This document shows, piece after piece, positions 1 to 8,187 of a stretch of DNA of 64,000 nucleotides (within the stretch, counting starts at the first letter, position 1; each line of letters opens with the position of its first letter). The notes under the pieces were generated by a model that was given only the letters and a program-made list of their open reading frames with translations, ran no database searches and was not told the origin of the DNA. Both the position numbers and the translations under genes were made by a program. Source of the DNA: Phycobacter azelaicus (GTDB lineage: Bacteria > Pseudomonadota > Alphaproteobacteria > Rhodobacterales > Rhodobacteraceae); the NCBI RefSeq assembly GCF_014884385.1, contig NZ_WKFH01000003.1:434001-498000 (forward strand), given 5' to 3'.

Positions 1-1056
1 TACCCGCATCCCTTGCTTGAGGTCTTCCTCGTGCTCGAAGATGGGGATCACATAACCTGGAATGCAGTGCGCGAGACTGTGTTGCCGGACTGGATCAAAG
101 TCATCAAAGTGCCTGAATACGGAGAGCTGAAGACCAAACCGCGTGCTTTGAACTATGCCTTGAACTATTGCCGCGGAGACATCATCGGCGTTTGGGACGC
201 CGAAGACGCTCCCATGGCTGATCAGCTTTTTGAGGTGGCGAGGGCCTTTGCCAACGCACCACCAAAAGTCGCGTGTTTTCAGGGTGTTCTTGACTATTAC
301 AATCCTCGCGCCACTTGGATCGCCCGCTGCTTCACGCTTGAATACGCAAGCTGGTTCCGCATCATCTTGCCCGGCATCGCCAAACTGGGCATCATCGTGC
401 CTCTTGGAGGCACAACCATGTTCGTGCGGCGCAAGGTCCTGGAGGAAATCGGCGGCTGGGACGCCCATAATGTGACCGAGGATGCCGACCTAGGCGTCCG
501 CCTGTGCCGAGCCGGCTATCGTACCGAGATGCTGGCTTCTACGACCTATGAAGAGGCCAATGCCCGTGTCTGGCCCTGGATCAAGCAGCGCTCGCGCTGG
601 CTCAAAGGTTTCATGATGACCTATGCAACCCACATGCGCGCGCCACGGCAACTGCTGCGCGATCTGGGCTGGAAGCAGTTCCTGGGACTGCAGGTGTTCT
701 TTCTCTGCTCCGTAGGTCAGTTCCTATTCGCCCCGATCTTGTGGAGTTTCTGGCTGGTGACATTTGGCCTTCCACACCCAAGCGCAGGCCATGTCCCGGG
801 CCTGTGGCTGTCGCTGGCCGCTGCCGCTCTTGTCTTCTTTGAACTCCTTAACCAAGTGACCGCCATTCTTGCAGCATTTGCCAGCAAGCGTCGGAGCCTT
901 GCGCTCTGGGCCCCCTGCCTTCTGTTCTACTACGTCATGGGTGCGGCTGCGGCCTACAAGGCGTTGTATGAGTTCGTCTTCCGTCCCTTCTTCTGGGACA
1001 AGACGCATCATGGTCTGCATGCACCTGAACCGCCTCCCCGGGATCAGGCCCAGTGA
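1..1056 (+). CDS. Family 2 glycosyltransferase, 3' part only
   Basis: The reading frame is open from the first base, so the gene begins upstream of the window and the N-terminus is missing. The visible part has the layout of a processive membrane glycosyltransferase of the GT2/cellulose-synthase type: an acidic DAEDAP motif (bases about 196-213), a TEDADLG motif that would hold the catalytic Asp (about 475-495), and a QRSRW motif (about 586-600) matching the QxxRW signature. At least three hydrophobic segments follow in the C-terminal third. It probably polymerises or transfers a sugar from a nucleotide-sugar at the inner membrane; the sugar and product cannot be told. Family call firm, substrate unknown. 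Confidence 0.8.
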   Translation, partial: YPHPLLEVFLVLEDGDHITWNAVRETVLPDWIKVIKVPEYGELKTKPRALNYALNYCRGDIIGVWDAEDAPMADQLFEVARAFANAPPKVACFQGVLDYYNPRATWIARCFTLEYASWFRIILPGIAKLGIIVPLGGTTMFVRRKVLEEIGGWDAHNVTEDADLGVRLCRAGYRTEMLASTTYEEANARVWPWIKQRSRWLKGFMMTYATHMRAPRQLLRDLGWKQFLGLQVFFLCSVGQFLFAPILWSFWLVTFGLPHPSAGHVPGLWLSLAAAALVFFELLNQVTAILAAFASKRRSLALWAPCLLFYYVMGAAAAYKALYEFVFRPFFWDKTHHGLHAPEPPPRDQAQ

Positions 1057-1089
1057 CCAGCGGAAAAAGATGACTGGCAAGCAAAGGCA

Positions 1090-1740
1090 TTACCCCTTGC
1101 TACGATCACCTGCATCCTGTTTCAGGCGGGTCATAAAGGCGATCGAGATGTGCTGTTTCAGCGCCTCCGAAGCGCCTTCGGCATCGCGCCTGCTAATCGC
1201 ATCCACTATCCCCTTGTGCTCGGACTGGGCAATCTTGCCGCGTCCCTTTGCAGCCAGGGATGTCGTGGCCATCAGGGCCATGGTTCGATGCACCAGATCC
1301 AGCTGCTGCACAAGATAGCGGTTATGAGAAGCAAGATGGATCTGTTCGTGAAAGCGACGGTTGGCCTTGGCCAGCTCGGTCGGGTTCTCAACCAGTAGAT
1401 CGTCCGCCTTCACCATCTCCTGCAGAACGCGAATTTCCTCTTCGGTGGCGTGCTGGGCGGCAAGCGCCGCGGCGAGTCCTTCCAGTTCGCGCCGCACGAC
1501 ATAAAGCTCGGCCATTTGATTGTGATCCAGCGACGCCACGATCAGCGACCGGCCATCGCGCTCCAACAGCGATTGGGTTTCAAGGCGCTGCAACGCTTCG
1601 CGGATAGGTGTCCGCGATACCCCGAACCGCTCTGCGAGATCACTTTCCACCAGCCTGTCACCTGGTTTGAAAACACCCACGTCGATGGCCTCGAGGATCA
1701 AGGCATAGGCATCTTTCTGGTTGCTGCGGCTCTGGCTCAT
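1090..1740 (-). CDS. GntR-family regulator, FCD (FadR-type) subfamily
   Basis: A 216-residue transcription factor. Residues about 8-75 form the GntR winged helix, with the typical stretch FGVSRTPIREALQRLE. The C-terminal part is an all-helical FCD ligand domain with conserved polar positions (VRRELEGLAA, FHEQIHLASHN, EHKGIVDAI, LKQHI) that in this subfamily bind a metal and a carboxylate ligand. The ATG at 1740 is preferred over a longer frame because AAGGTGG lies about 7 nt upstream. It is convergent with the glycosyltransferase (33 bp between the stops) and divergent from the HAD gene. Target and effector are not evident. Confidence 0.85.
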   Translation of the reverse strand: MSQSRSNQKDAYALILEAIDVGVFKPGDRLVESDLAERFGVSRTPIREALQRLETQSLLERDGRSLIVASLDHNQMAELYVVRRELEGLAAALAAQHATEEEIRVLQEMVKADDLLVENPTELAKANRRFHEQIHLASHNRYLVQQLDLVHRTMALMATTSLAAKGRGKIAQSEHKGIVDAISRRDAEGASEALKQHISIAFMTRLKQDAGDRSKG

Positions 1741-1896
1741 GGGTTTTCCACCTTGGTACATCCGGTCTTTTCTACATCGCACCTGCAACCAATCAAGCCT
1801 TTAGAACAGTTTGCGCCGAAATCACGCAGTCCATTCAAAAGGCGGCGCGGCCCAAGCCGGATTGAAAAATCCAAGCTCAGATCTTAAACGGATGGA

Positions 1897-2541
1897 ATGG
1901 TAAAATCGCTCTTCTCCCATGTACGGCACTGGGTCTTCGACCTTGACAACACGCTTTATCCGCCTTCGGCTCGGCTGTTTGACCAGATTGAGGTCAAGAT
2001 GACCGACTACGTGATGCAAGAGTTGGGCGTCGATCGCGCCGAAGCAGATCGCCTGCGCAAACACTACTGGCGCGAGCACGGCACCACGCTGGCCGGTTTG
2101 ATGCAGGAGCATGAAATCGATCCCGAGCCGTACCTCCACGCCGTGCATGACATTTCGTTTGACCCGCTTGAACCTGACGCAGATCTCGCCGCCCGAATCC
2201 GCGACCTGCCAGGCAAGCGCATCGTCTATACAAACGGTAGCGCCCCATATGCTGAGCGAGTGCTGGAGGCACGCGGGCTTTCAAGCCTTTTTGATGGGAT
2301 TTACGGCGTCGAACACGCAAACTATCGCCCCAAACCCGAGCGGCAAGCCTTTGACACGGTTTTCGCCAAGGCAGGCATAGCTTCTGAAGCCGCAGCCATG
2401 TTCGAGGATGATCCAAGGAACCTCGAAGCCCCCCACGCCATGGGCATGCGCACAGTCCACGTCGCCCCTGACCCGCACGAGAGGGGGCACATCCACCACC
2501 ACACGGATGACCTGAGCAGTTTTCTCGCAAGGCTGCTATGA
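1897..2541 (+). CDS. HAD-superfamily pyrimidine 5'-nucleotidase-like phosphatase
   Basis: A 214-residue soluble HAD phosphatase. Motif I is FDLDNTLYP, with nucleophile Asp15 and general acid/base Asp17; motif II is YTNG (about residues 109-112); the conserved Lys lies in YRPKPERQAF; motif III is MFEDDPRN. The DLDNTLYP form is typical of the pyrimidine 5'-nucleotidase/PPM1-like subfamily, which removes phosphate from nucleoside monophosphates or related small phosphates. The ATG at 1897 has GGATGGA just upstream. The gene stands alone, divergent from the GntR regulator. Exact substrate is an inference from the subfamily. Confidence 0.82.
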   Translation: MVKSLFSHVRHWVFDLDNTLYPPSARLFDQIEVKMTDYVMQELGVDRAEADRLRKHYWREHGTTLAGLMQEHEIDPEPYLHAVHDISFDPLEPDADLAARIRDLPGKRIVYTNGSAPYAERVLEARGLSSLFDGIYGVEHANYRPKPERQAFDTVFAKAGIASEAAAMFEDDPRNLEAPHAMGMRTVHVAPDPHERGHIHHHTDDLSSFLARLL

Positions 2542-2628
2542 GCCTCATATCCTGCGACGAAATCGCACCTCCAAGAGTCATAACTGCTGACCTACATGCA
2601 GGTCTGAAACTGACTTAGGAAACGCGAC

Positions 2629-2877
2629 ATGACTGCATACACATTGCCTGCGCGCCTGTCCTTGTGGCAGCGCATCCTCTTTGCCATTCCCGTACTTGGG
2701 CGCATTGCCAAAGAGGTCACCTACGGCGCGGCCGACAACATCTACTACGCACTTGGGACCTTCGTCAGTTTATGGGGCTGCTCAATCCTGATGTTCGGGA
2801 TTCCGGGTCTCTACATACCCGCCTTGTGCCTTGTGCCAGTCATGTTCACGCTGCTGATCCTGATCACGCGCGGATAG
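2629..2877 (+). CDS. Small hypothetical membrane protein, 82 residues
   Basis: I do not recognise a named family. The protein starts with an amphipathic stretch (residues 1-30), then two hydrophobic segments at about residues 40-58 and 62-80, so it is probably an inner-membrane protein with two helices and very short loops. AGGAAACGCGAC precedes the ATG and offers a Shine-Dalgarno AGGA. It sits between the HAD phosphatase (86 bp upstream) and the FAD monooxygenase (73 bp downstream) on the same strand and may be co-transcribed with them. Codon use looks like its neighbours. No function is proposed. Confidence 0.65.
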   Translation: MTAYTLPARLSLWQRILFAIPVLGRIAKEVTYGAADNIYYALGTFVSLWGCSILMFGIPGLYIPALCLVPVMFTLLILITRG

Positions 2878-2950
2878 GACCATTTGCCGCTTGTCTTTGC
2901 GTGTCCGGGACGCATATCTGAGCGCGAGACGACGACGAAAGGCGGCAGCC

Positions 2951-4147
2951 ATGACCGAGACGTGTGACATCCTGATTTCCGGCGGCGGTATTGCCGGTCT
3001 GACCGCAGCCGCCGCCTTCGGATCCTCCGGTTTCAGGGTCATTTGCGTTGACCCAACGCCGCCGGTCATCGAACGGGATGTCGATGGATCCGACCTACGA
3101 ACAACAGCGCTGCTGCAGCCTGCGCGTGATCTGCTGGAGCATTTTGGAATCTGGGCGCGTCTGTCGGAACATGCAGCGCCTTTGCAGGTGATGCGCATTG
3201 TAGATGCAGGTGGCGAGCAGCCGGAGGCGCGTGTTGTCAAAGACTTCAACGCCGCAGACATTTCGGAGCGTCCCTTCGGCTGGAACCTGCCGAACTGGCT
3301 GTTGCGGCGCGAACTATTAGCAGTTCTTGCAGGCATGCCCAACGTGGATTTTCGCCCCGGTGTTGGCACCACGCGGCTGTTCACCCGCCTCGGCGAGGCA
3401 CGAGTTGCCCTGACCGATGGCCGCCAGGAGCGGGCGCGACTTGTGCTGGCCTGTGATGGGCGCAGCTCTCCCATGCGCGAGGCCGCCGGAATTCCGGTCC
3501 AGACCACCCGTTATGGTCAAAAAGCTCTGGCCTTTGCCGTCACTCATCCAGTGCCGCACGAAAACGTTTCGACCGAAATCCACCGGTCCGGAGGACCGTT
3601 CACCTTGGTACCTCTGCCCGACTACGAGGGCCAGCCCTCCTCTGCCGTGGTCTGGATGGAACGAGGACCAAGAGCCACCGAGCTTCTGCAGATGGAGCCC
3701 AGCGCGTTTGAGGTCGAAATGACACGGCGCAGCTGCAGCCTGTTTGGGGATCTCAAACTGGCGTCACGACGGAGCATCTGGCCAATCATCAGCCAATCCG
3801 CAGAGCGCCTTGCCGGTGAGCGGATCGCACTAATGGCAGAGGCGGCTCACGTAGTGCCCCCAATCGGCGCTCAGGGCCTGAACATGTCCCTAAGCGATTT
3901 GCGTTGCCTGCTTGATCTGGCAACTGCCCGCCCAGCGGGGCTAGGCGATGCAGCCATGCTTGAGGCCTATCACAAGGCCCGCCACCGAGATATACTGATG
4001 CGCGTCAAGGGGATCGACCTTTTGAACCGCACGTCGATGCTGTCGCCCCGCCCCTTGCGCGATTTGCGGGCCTTTGGCCTGAGCGCCCTTTATTCAATGG
4101 CGCCTGTGCGTAAAACCCTGATGCAGATGGGCCTGGGCGTCAAATAG
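2951..4147 (+). CDS. UbiH/COQ6-family FAD-dependent monooxygenase
   Basis: A 398-residue flavoprotein hydroxylase. The N-terminus has the FAD-binding GGGIAG loop (residues 11-16) in a Rossmann fold. Near 3840-3885 lies the second flavin motif, here AEAAHVVPPIGAQGLNMSLSD; the usual family form is GDAAHxxxPxxGQGLN, so the Gly-Asp pair is replaced by Ala-Glu while the PIGAQGLN part is intact. Family members hydroxylate the ubiquinone ring, and this is the likeliest role; another aromatic hydroxylation is possible. The ATG at 2951 is chosen because the Rossmann strand begins a few residues later and GAAAGGC lies upstream; an in-frame start 60 nt earlier would add an Arg-rich tail. Confidence 0.8.
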   Translation: MTETCDILISGGGIAGLTAAAAFGSSGFRVICVDPTPPVIERDVDGSDLRTTALLQPARDLLEHFGIWARLSEHAAPLQVMRIVDAGGEQPEARVVKDFNAADISERPFGWNLPNWLLRRELLAVLAGMPNVDFRPGVGTTRLFTRLGEARVALTDGRQERARLVLACDGRSSPMREAAGIPVQTTRYGQKALAFAVTHPVPHENVSTEIHRSGGPFTLVPLPDYEGQPSSAVVWMERGPRATELLQMEPSAFEVEMTRRSCSLFGDLKLASRRSIWPIISQSAERLAGERIALMAEAAHVVPPIGAQGLNMSLSDLRCLLDLATARPAGLGDAAMLEAYHKARHRDILMRVKGIDLLNRTSMLSPRPLRDLRAFGLSALYSMAPVRKTLMQMGLGVK

Positions 4148-4230
4148 CTTTAGATCATCCAACGAGTTTCGTCGACCGAATTCGCTAACACCTCAACTGC
4201 GGCAGCCAAGCCCAGGCAGGGTAGCGACAA

Positions 4231-4250
4231 GGCTTTTTTGCAACAAAGCC
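4231..4250 (-). repeat. IS6-family-like terminal repeat remnant
   Basis: Read on the minus strand, 4250 to 4231 is GGCTTTGTTGCAAAAAAGCC. Its first 14 bases resemble the terminal inverted repeats of IS6-family elements (for example GGCTCTGTTGCAAA of IS6100). No transposase follows and no partner end was found nearby, so at most this is a solo end left by an old event. The stretch also folds as GGCTTT/AAAGCC, so a weak hairpin is the alternative reading. Confidence 0.3.
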
Positions 4251-4370
4251 ATATCGACCAGTACTGCGTTGATCGGGGATTCCTCCGGTGCCTTCTAGCG
4301 GAAAACTTCTGAAAAGAAACGCAACATTCCGGACCTCTTGTCATGACTGGAAAGCTCTGAAAACCGCGCG

Positions 4371-4399
4371 TTGACAAAAAGAGTACCGATCAGTACACC
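4371..4399 (+). promoter_or_regulatory. Candidate sigma-70 promoter for the AraC gene
   Basis: TTGACA at 4371-4376 is a perfect -35 hexamer. TACACC at 4394-4399, after a 17-bp spacer, is a moderate -10 match. The spacer and -10 contain GTAC-N6-GTAC, a small symmetric element that could be an operator. The predicted transcript would start about 65 bp before the ATG at 4473. Confidence 0.4.
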
Positions 4400-4472
4400 A
4401 CTACACACTTTGGTGATAAATGCCGGATCGCCAGAACAACGTCTGCAAACCTCAGGTCTTAGGGAGGAGCCC

Positions 4473-5483
4473 ATGCCGACGGTAGCTGCTGCTTTCGTAA
4501 ACGCCATGGCCCGGGCTGCAGGGTTGACCCTGTCCGACGATGGGCGCCTCCTGTCTGGGGCGGATCTAGTCTACCGGTTCGAGCGTACGCCGCAAAAGAC
4601 CATTACCGACAACGAGCACTTTGATGCGCTGGAACGTATCCGAAGCCATTTTGGTGACGATCTGGCCCTGATGCGTGCCTATTCTGACATGATCGAACTA
4701 GATGACCTCGGTGTCCTCGGGCTGGCCGTCAAGACAGCGCCAGATCTGAGAAGCGTCCTCTCCGTCATTGAACGGTTTTTCGCCTTGATGACGGACACCG
4801 TTGTCTATCGGTTCGACAGCACAGGCGATCCGGCGAGCCTCAGCATAGTGGCTCAGACTGGTCGGCATGCGGCTCTGCCCTTTCGAAATGAATGCGCGCT
4901 CTTGGGCTTCTCAAAGAAGATCAGAATGTTGACAGGTTCTGAAATCGCTCTGGACCATATCTCATTCGCCCACAAATGTACGGGCGATCCGGCAAGATAT
5001 GCAGACCATTTCGGTTGTGACGTCCTGTTCCAGCAAACACGCGACGCCGTTTGGCTGAGTGCAGAGGCGCTCGACCTTCCGGTTCTTCGCGGGGACAAGG
5101 GCGTCAGCAATTTCCTGATCGCGCATCTGGAACAAGAGTTGTCTAATTTGGACAGCGCAAACCCCTTGATAGCCGAACTGATGCGGCATGTGTCTGGAGC
5201 TTTACAGCACGGCCTGCCCCAAGCAGCTGACATTGCCCGCGCAATGGGCATGAGTGAACGCACCCTCTATCGCCGCCTGTCCGATGAGGGACTAACCTAT
5301 CGAGAAGTTCTTCAACAGGCGCAAAGCGAATTAGCCCGCGAACTGCTGAGCTCCTCCAACCGGTCCATTGCTGAAATCGCGTTTCTTACAGGCTTCTCCG
5401 AACAAAGCGCCTTCAGCCGGGCTTTCAAACGCTGGGCGGGCCTTGCTCCGGCCCAATATCGCCAGAAACCAGGCTCAGCCTGA
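4473..5483 (+). CDS. AraC-family transcriptional regulator (Arabinose_bd type)
   Basis: A 336-residue regulator. Residues about 15-200 correspond to the arabinose-binding-like N-terminal domain seen in OruR/ArgR-type AraC proteins; the last 100 residues hold the double helix-turn-helix, with ADIARAMGMSERTLYRRL as first and IAEIAFLTGFSEQSAFSRAF as second recognition unit, followed by the usual AGLAPAQYR ending. The ATG at 4473 is favoured by a strong AGGGAGGAG 4-5 nt upstream; a TTG 102 nt earlier overlaps the predicted -35 element. Targets are unknown; the 41-residue ORF downstream or the monooxygenase upstream are candidates only by position. Confidence 0.85.
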   Translation: MPTVAAAFVNAMARAAGLTLSDDGRLLSGADLVYRFERTPQKTITDNEHFDALERIRSHFGDDLALMRAYSDMIELDDLGVLGLAVKTAPDLRSVLSVIERFFALMTDTVVYRFDSTGDPASLSIVAQTGRHAALPFRNECALLGFSKKIRMLTGSEIALDHISFAHKCTGDPARYADHFGCDVLFQQTRDAVWLSAEALDLPVLRGDKGVSNFLIAHLEQELSNLDSANPLIAELMRHVSGALQHGLPQAADIARAMGMSERTLYRRLSDEGLTYREVLQQAQSELARELLSSSNRSIAEIAFLTGFSEQSAFSRAFKRWAGLAPAQYRQKPGSA

Positions 5484-5523
5484 AAGATGCCTATCGCCTG
5501 CTTGGCAGGAATGGACACAATTC

Positions 5524-5538
5524 TGGCAGAGGCTGCCA
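5524..5538. repeat. Perfect hairpin TGGCAG-AGG-CTGCCA
   Basis: A 6-bp perfect stem with a 3-nt loop, 41 bp after the stop of the AraC gene. There is no T-tract after it. It is the first of four perfect inverted repeats between 5524 and 5743. Confidence 0.55.
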
Positions 5539-5539
5539 A

Positions 5540-5572
5540 GATGTGAACGTCCCGCAGGCGTAAGTTCACATC
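5540..5572. repeat. Inverted repeat GATGTGAAC-N15-GTTCACATC
   Basis: Two 9-bp arms (5540-5548 and 5564-5572) are exact reverse complements, separated by 15 nt. The arm spacing of 24 bp centre to centre is compatible with a dimeric regulator binding two half-sites, or with an RNA stem. It lies 51 bp before the small ORF at 5623. Confidence 0.6.
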
Positions 5573-5578
5573 ATCCAG

Positions 5579-5599
5579 TCGGCGCCGGTGTCGCGCCGA
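5579..5599. repeat. Perfect hairpin TCGGCGC-N7-GCGCCGA
   Basis: A 7-bp perfect GC-rich stem with a 7-nt loop, ending 23 bp before the ATG at 5623. If transcribed it would sit in the 5' leader of the small ORF, next to its AAAAGGAACAG ribosome-binding region. Confidence 0.55.
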
Positions 5600-5622
5600 A
5601 CCCAACGAAAAGGAACAGACGT

Positions 5623-5748
5623 ATGAAAGAGATGACCTCACTCGTCGTCATGGCCCTCGCAGCCGCTATGGCAACCGGCCTTGTGCTGCTACCAATCACC
5701 ATGCCCCACACGGTCAATGTCACTGAAAGCGTGACATTGACCGCCTAG
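5623..5748 (+). CDS. Possible 41-residue membrane or secreted peptide
   Basis: A short frame beginning at ATG 5623 with AAAAGGAACAG upstream. Residues about 5-27 are hydrophobic and could form a signal anchor or one transmembrane helix; the tail is polar and rich in Val and Thr. No family is recognised. The 3' third of the frame is the long palindrome at 5711-5743, so the C-terminal sequence may simply be dictated by a terminator or structured RNA. Whether it is translated is uncertain; the alternative is a non-coding transcript. Confidence 0.35.
   Translation: MKEMTSLVVMALAAAMATGLVLLPITMPHTVNVTESVTLTA
5711..5743. terminator. 13-bp perfect stem-loop, likely two-way terminator
   Basis: Arms 5711-5723 and 5731-5743 are exact reverse complements around a 7-nt loop (TGAAAGC). 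Plus-strand reading is followed by CCTAGAATAAAA with no U-tract. Minus-strand reading lies 20 bp beyond the dabA stop, after TTTTATTC on the 5' side. It probably ends or stabilises the dabBA message and insulates it from the AraC side; it overlaps the end of the 41-codon frame. Confidence 0.6.
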
Positions 5749-5763
5749 AATAAAACGGCAAAG

Positions 5764-8172
5764 CTATTCTGCTGCAATTGCGCGTCCCGCGCCGTCTTTC
5801 TGATTGATCGCAGACCACTGCAGATCTCCATCATACCGCCAGGCCAGCTTTCCGTCATCGTCCATTGCGATAAGGTGAAGCCAGCGATTATCGAACAGCT
5901 CTTGCACGTTTGAATGACGCGCCAGGATATCGCTCATCGCCTCGCGGGGCGCTTCAATGATGACCGAAAGCCGCAGCGGATCATGCTGGAAGCCTTCGCC
6001 ATCATGCACCGACTGCCAGGGCAGCCCGCCGCGCAGATTGCCTCCGTTCCCTTCAAGGACGCCGATACCGCCGACCACATTATGCAACAGCTTGTTGCCG
6101 CCACCAAACAGGTCAGGCGTCACCGTCGAGCCATAATACTGCAGGCTGATCCAGCTGGCGACCTGAACAGGGGCTGTCATGATCAGTTCGAGCACCGAGA
6201 AGCCTTCATCCGCCCGCCAGTCATAGCTGTGCAGGAAGGACTGCCCGTCAAGCACGGCTCCTGAGGTCCGCGAACGGGGCGCGGCAATGAAGGCACGGCA
6301 GCCGCCGAGGCCCCACTCCGGGCGTGTCTCGGCCCAGTCTTGCGCACGGCGCATCACATCCGCCTCGCCCGTCGCACGAGGCAAACGTTTGGCCCGCTCG
6401 CCGCGTGCCAGACGCCCCGCCGCCGCGAGCATTTCCTTCAGCCGCGCGATATCGCTTGCCTTGGACGTATCCGGCAGATCCTGCTCAAAAAGGGTCACCT
6501 TATCCGTTGTGGTATGATGCATTGCAGGCAGGAATACCGTATCGGACGGAATATCAATGCCTTCACTGACCAAACCGACACGAACATCACGATCATTCAG
6601 GAGACCGGCAAGAAGGCGTGCGTTCACATCTCCGGCGAAGCCGCCGCAAGCCCCGCAGTGAAGGGCGCTTTCGTGCGGATTGTTGGTCACATCCGCACCA
6701 TGTCCCGCCAGCATGACAATCGGCGCAAAGTCACGGGTCAGCGACATGGCGCCCAGAACCGTCTTGGCCATGGTGACACGCTGCGCAAGATCGATACCGG
6801 GATCAAGTTGGGGAGCTGGGTCTGCCTTTTGCTCATGCCCGATCCCAAGCGCATCCCGAACCAGCTTGCCCGCGTAGACCGGGCCGGTCGCCTCGACAAA
6901 GGCAAAAGAAGATACCGCTGCCAGCTTGAACCGCCCCCAGGCCCGTTTAGCCCGCGCAACACCGCGCCGCTTGAGGTTGGTCTGCTCGTTTTCATGGGCC
7001 TGTGATGTCACCCCTGGCTGCAGCAGAACGGGGCCGCGCGCCTCGACCACATCAGAGCCGGCGCACTGATGCGCCGCCGCAAGCCCGAAGAAACCGGCAA
7101 AGCCCATGGTCTCGATACCTGCGCCCTGCGCCTCAAGAGCGCGGCGGAAGACTTCAGAGCGCACATCGATACAAAAGGCCGCCTGTACATCGGGGCGCTG
7201 CTTCAGAGACCGGACATCCGCTGCGGCAAGGGCATCGGCCAGCCGCCGCTGTTCTGCCCGCTCGCCCGCCTCCTGCAGGACCGCGTCGATAACAATGTCA
7301 CGCGTCGGGGTCACAGGGGCTTCGTGAGCCGCAACCACATCTGCCCAGCGGTCCGCGATCTGGTCCTTGTAGAGCGTGTAGAGCGCCTCCTCGAATACCA
7401 TGCGGATGGCCAAAAGCTCGGTTACGGAGTTGTCGCTGTCGTTGTTCAGTTCCGCCTGCCACAAGAAATAGCGACCATATTGGCCCCAGCCCCCCAAGGT
7501 CATCAGCCAGCGGTGAAAAGCGGTGCCCGCGGCCGCTGGCGTCAGGCCAAGCGTTTCCGATGCCCGCCCGATGGCCCGCCAGTGTGAGCGGTTGGTGGCC
7601 GCAACAAAGGCGCCAAACCCGGTCAGCCCGTGGATTTCAGGCGTCAGGTCACGGGCGCCAAACTCCCGCCAGGCGCTAAAGATACCGCCAGTACGGCCCG
7701 GCTGCCACAGCGCCTGCCCTTCATCAAAGTGGCTGGCGGCCCAGACGCCGATCCGCTCTTCAATGAGCCCCGGCCAGTCGATGCCTGATACCTCGGCAGC
7801 CAGGTCAGCTATGGTCGGAAGCGCCTCCGGCAGCGCACCCTCGACATCAAGCGCGTTCAACACATCGTTCAGATCGGGGCGATCAAAGGTACGCTCAAGA
7901 CCGGCAAGCGCATCGGTCAGATCTTCTTGGCAGATCTCTCCGCTTGTCAGTTTTTGCGCCCAATGGCTACGGTGAGGCATGATCCGCTTGCCCGAGACCC
8001 GGGCAAGGCGGGCCGCCGTGACGGCCAAGGGCTCATCGGTTTGACCGAGGAAGGGATTTACCGCAACGCTGGCAGACAGGGGAAACAACGGCGGGATCGC
8101 CTTAGCGGCTGAGTTTGCGGCGTGGACGAGCTCAAGAAGAGCGGCGGGGAAGACTTCGAACTTGGTCAGCAT
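5764..8172 (-). CDS. dabA: DabA, inorganic carbon transporter subunit (DUF2309)
   Basis: An 802-residue protein of the DUF2309/UPF0753 family, the cytoplasmic beta-carbonic-anhydrase-like subunit of the DAB complex that takes up dissolved inorganic carbon. The zinc-site residues are in place: Cys334 and Asp336 in [10 protein letters not shown], His491 in [11 protein letters not shown] and Cys506 in [10 protein letters not shown]. The 15-residue gap between the His and the distal Cys equals that of the Halothiobacillus protein (His524, Cys539). In that family it is thought to hydrate CO2 one way, driven by the cation flux through DabB. It starts 15 bp after dabB, so the two form one operon. 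No Rubisco gene is in the window, so the bicarbonate may feed carboxylases such as PEP or pyruvate carboxylase (inference). Confidence 0.92.
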   Translation of the reverse strand: MLTKFEVFPAALLELVHAANSAAKAIPPLFPLSASVAVNPFLGQTDEPLAVTAARLARVSGKRIMPHRSHWAQKLTSGEICQEDLTDALAGLERTFDRPDLNDVLNALDVEGALPEALPTIADLAAEVSGIDWPGLIEERIGVWAASHFDEGQALWQPGRTGGIFSAWREFGARDLTPEIHGLTGFGAFVAATNRSHWRAIGRASETLGLTPAAAGTAFHRWLMTLGGWGQYGRYFLWQAELNNDSDNSVTELLAIRMVFEEALYTLYKDQIADRWADVVAAHEAPVTPTRDIVIDAVLQEAGERAEQRRLADALAAADVRSLKQRPDVQAAFCIDVRSEVFRRALEAQGAGIETMGFAGFFGLAAAHQCAGSDVVEARGPVLLQPGVTSQAHENEQTNLKRRGVARAKRAWGRFKLAAVSSFAFVEATGPVYAGKLVRDALGIGHEQKADPAPQLDPGIDLAQRVTMAKTVLGAMSLTRDFAPIVMLAGHGADVTNNPHESALHCGACGGFAGDVNARLLAGLLNDRDVRVGLVSEGIDIPSDTVFLPAMHHTTTDKVTLFEQDLPDTSKASDIARLKEMLAAAGRLARGERAKRLPRATGEADVMRRAQDWAETRPEWGLGGCRAFIAAPRSRTSGAVLDGQSFLHSYDWRADEGFSVLELIMTAPVQVASWISLQYYGSTVTPDLFGGGNKLLHNVVGGIGVLEGNGGNLRGGLPWQSVHDGEGFQHDPLRLSVIIEAPREAMSDILARHSNVQELFDNRWLHLIAMDDDGKLAWRYDGDLQWSAINQKDGAGRAIAAE

Positions 8173-8187
8173 AAGCGGACTCCGATA

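Larger units (their letters stand above)
4148..4472. other. Intergenic region of 325 bp: promoter, possible IS end
   Basis: No convincing gene lies here. The region is more A+T rich than the flanks. It contains a 20-bp imperfect inverted repeat at 4231-4250 that resembles the end of an IS6-family element, and a possible promoter at 4371-4399 for the AraC gene. The strong ribosome-binding site AGGGAGGAG at 4461-4469 belongs to that gene. A 75-codon frame on the minus strand (4150-4377) has no recognisable product. Confidence 0.5.

Noticed and set aside
4150..4377. Minus-strand frame of 75 codons in the monooxygenase-AraC gap
   Set aside because: Cys- and Arg-rich translation without family resemblance, no ribosome-binding site, and it overlaps the likely promoter.
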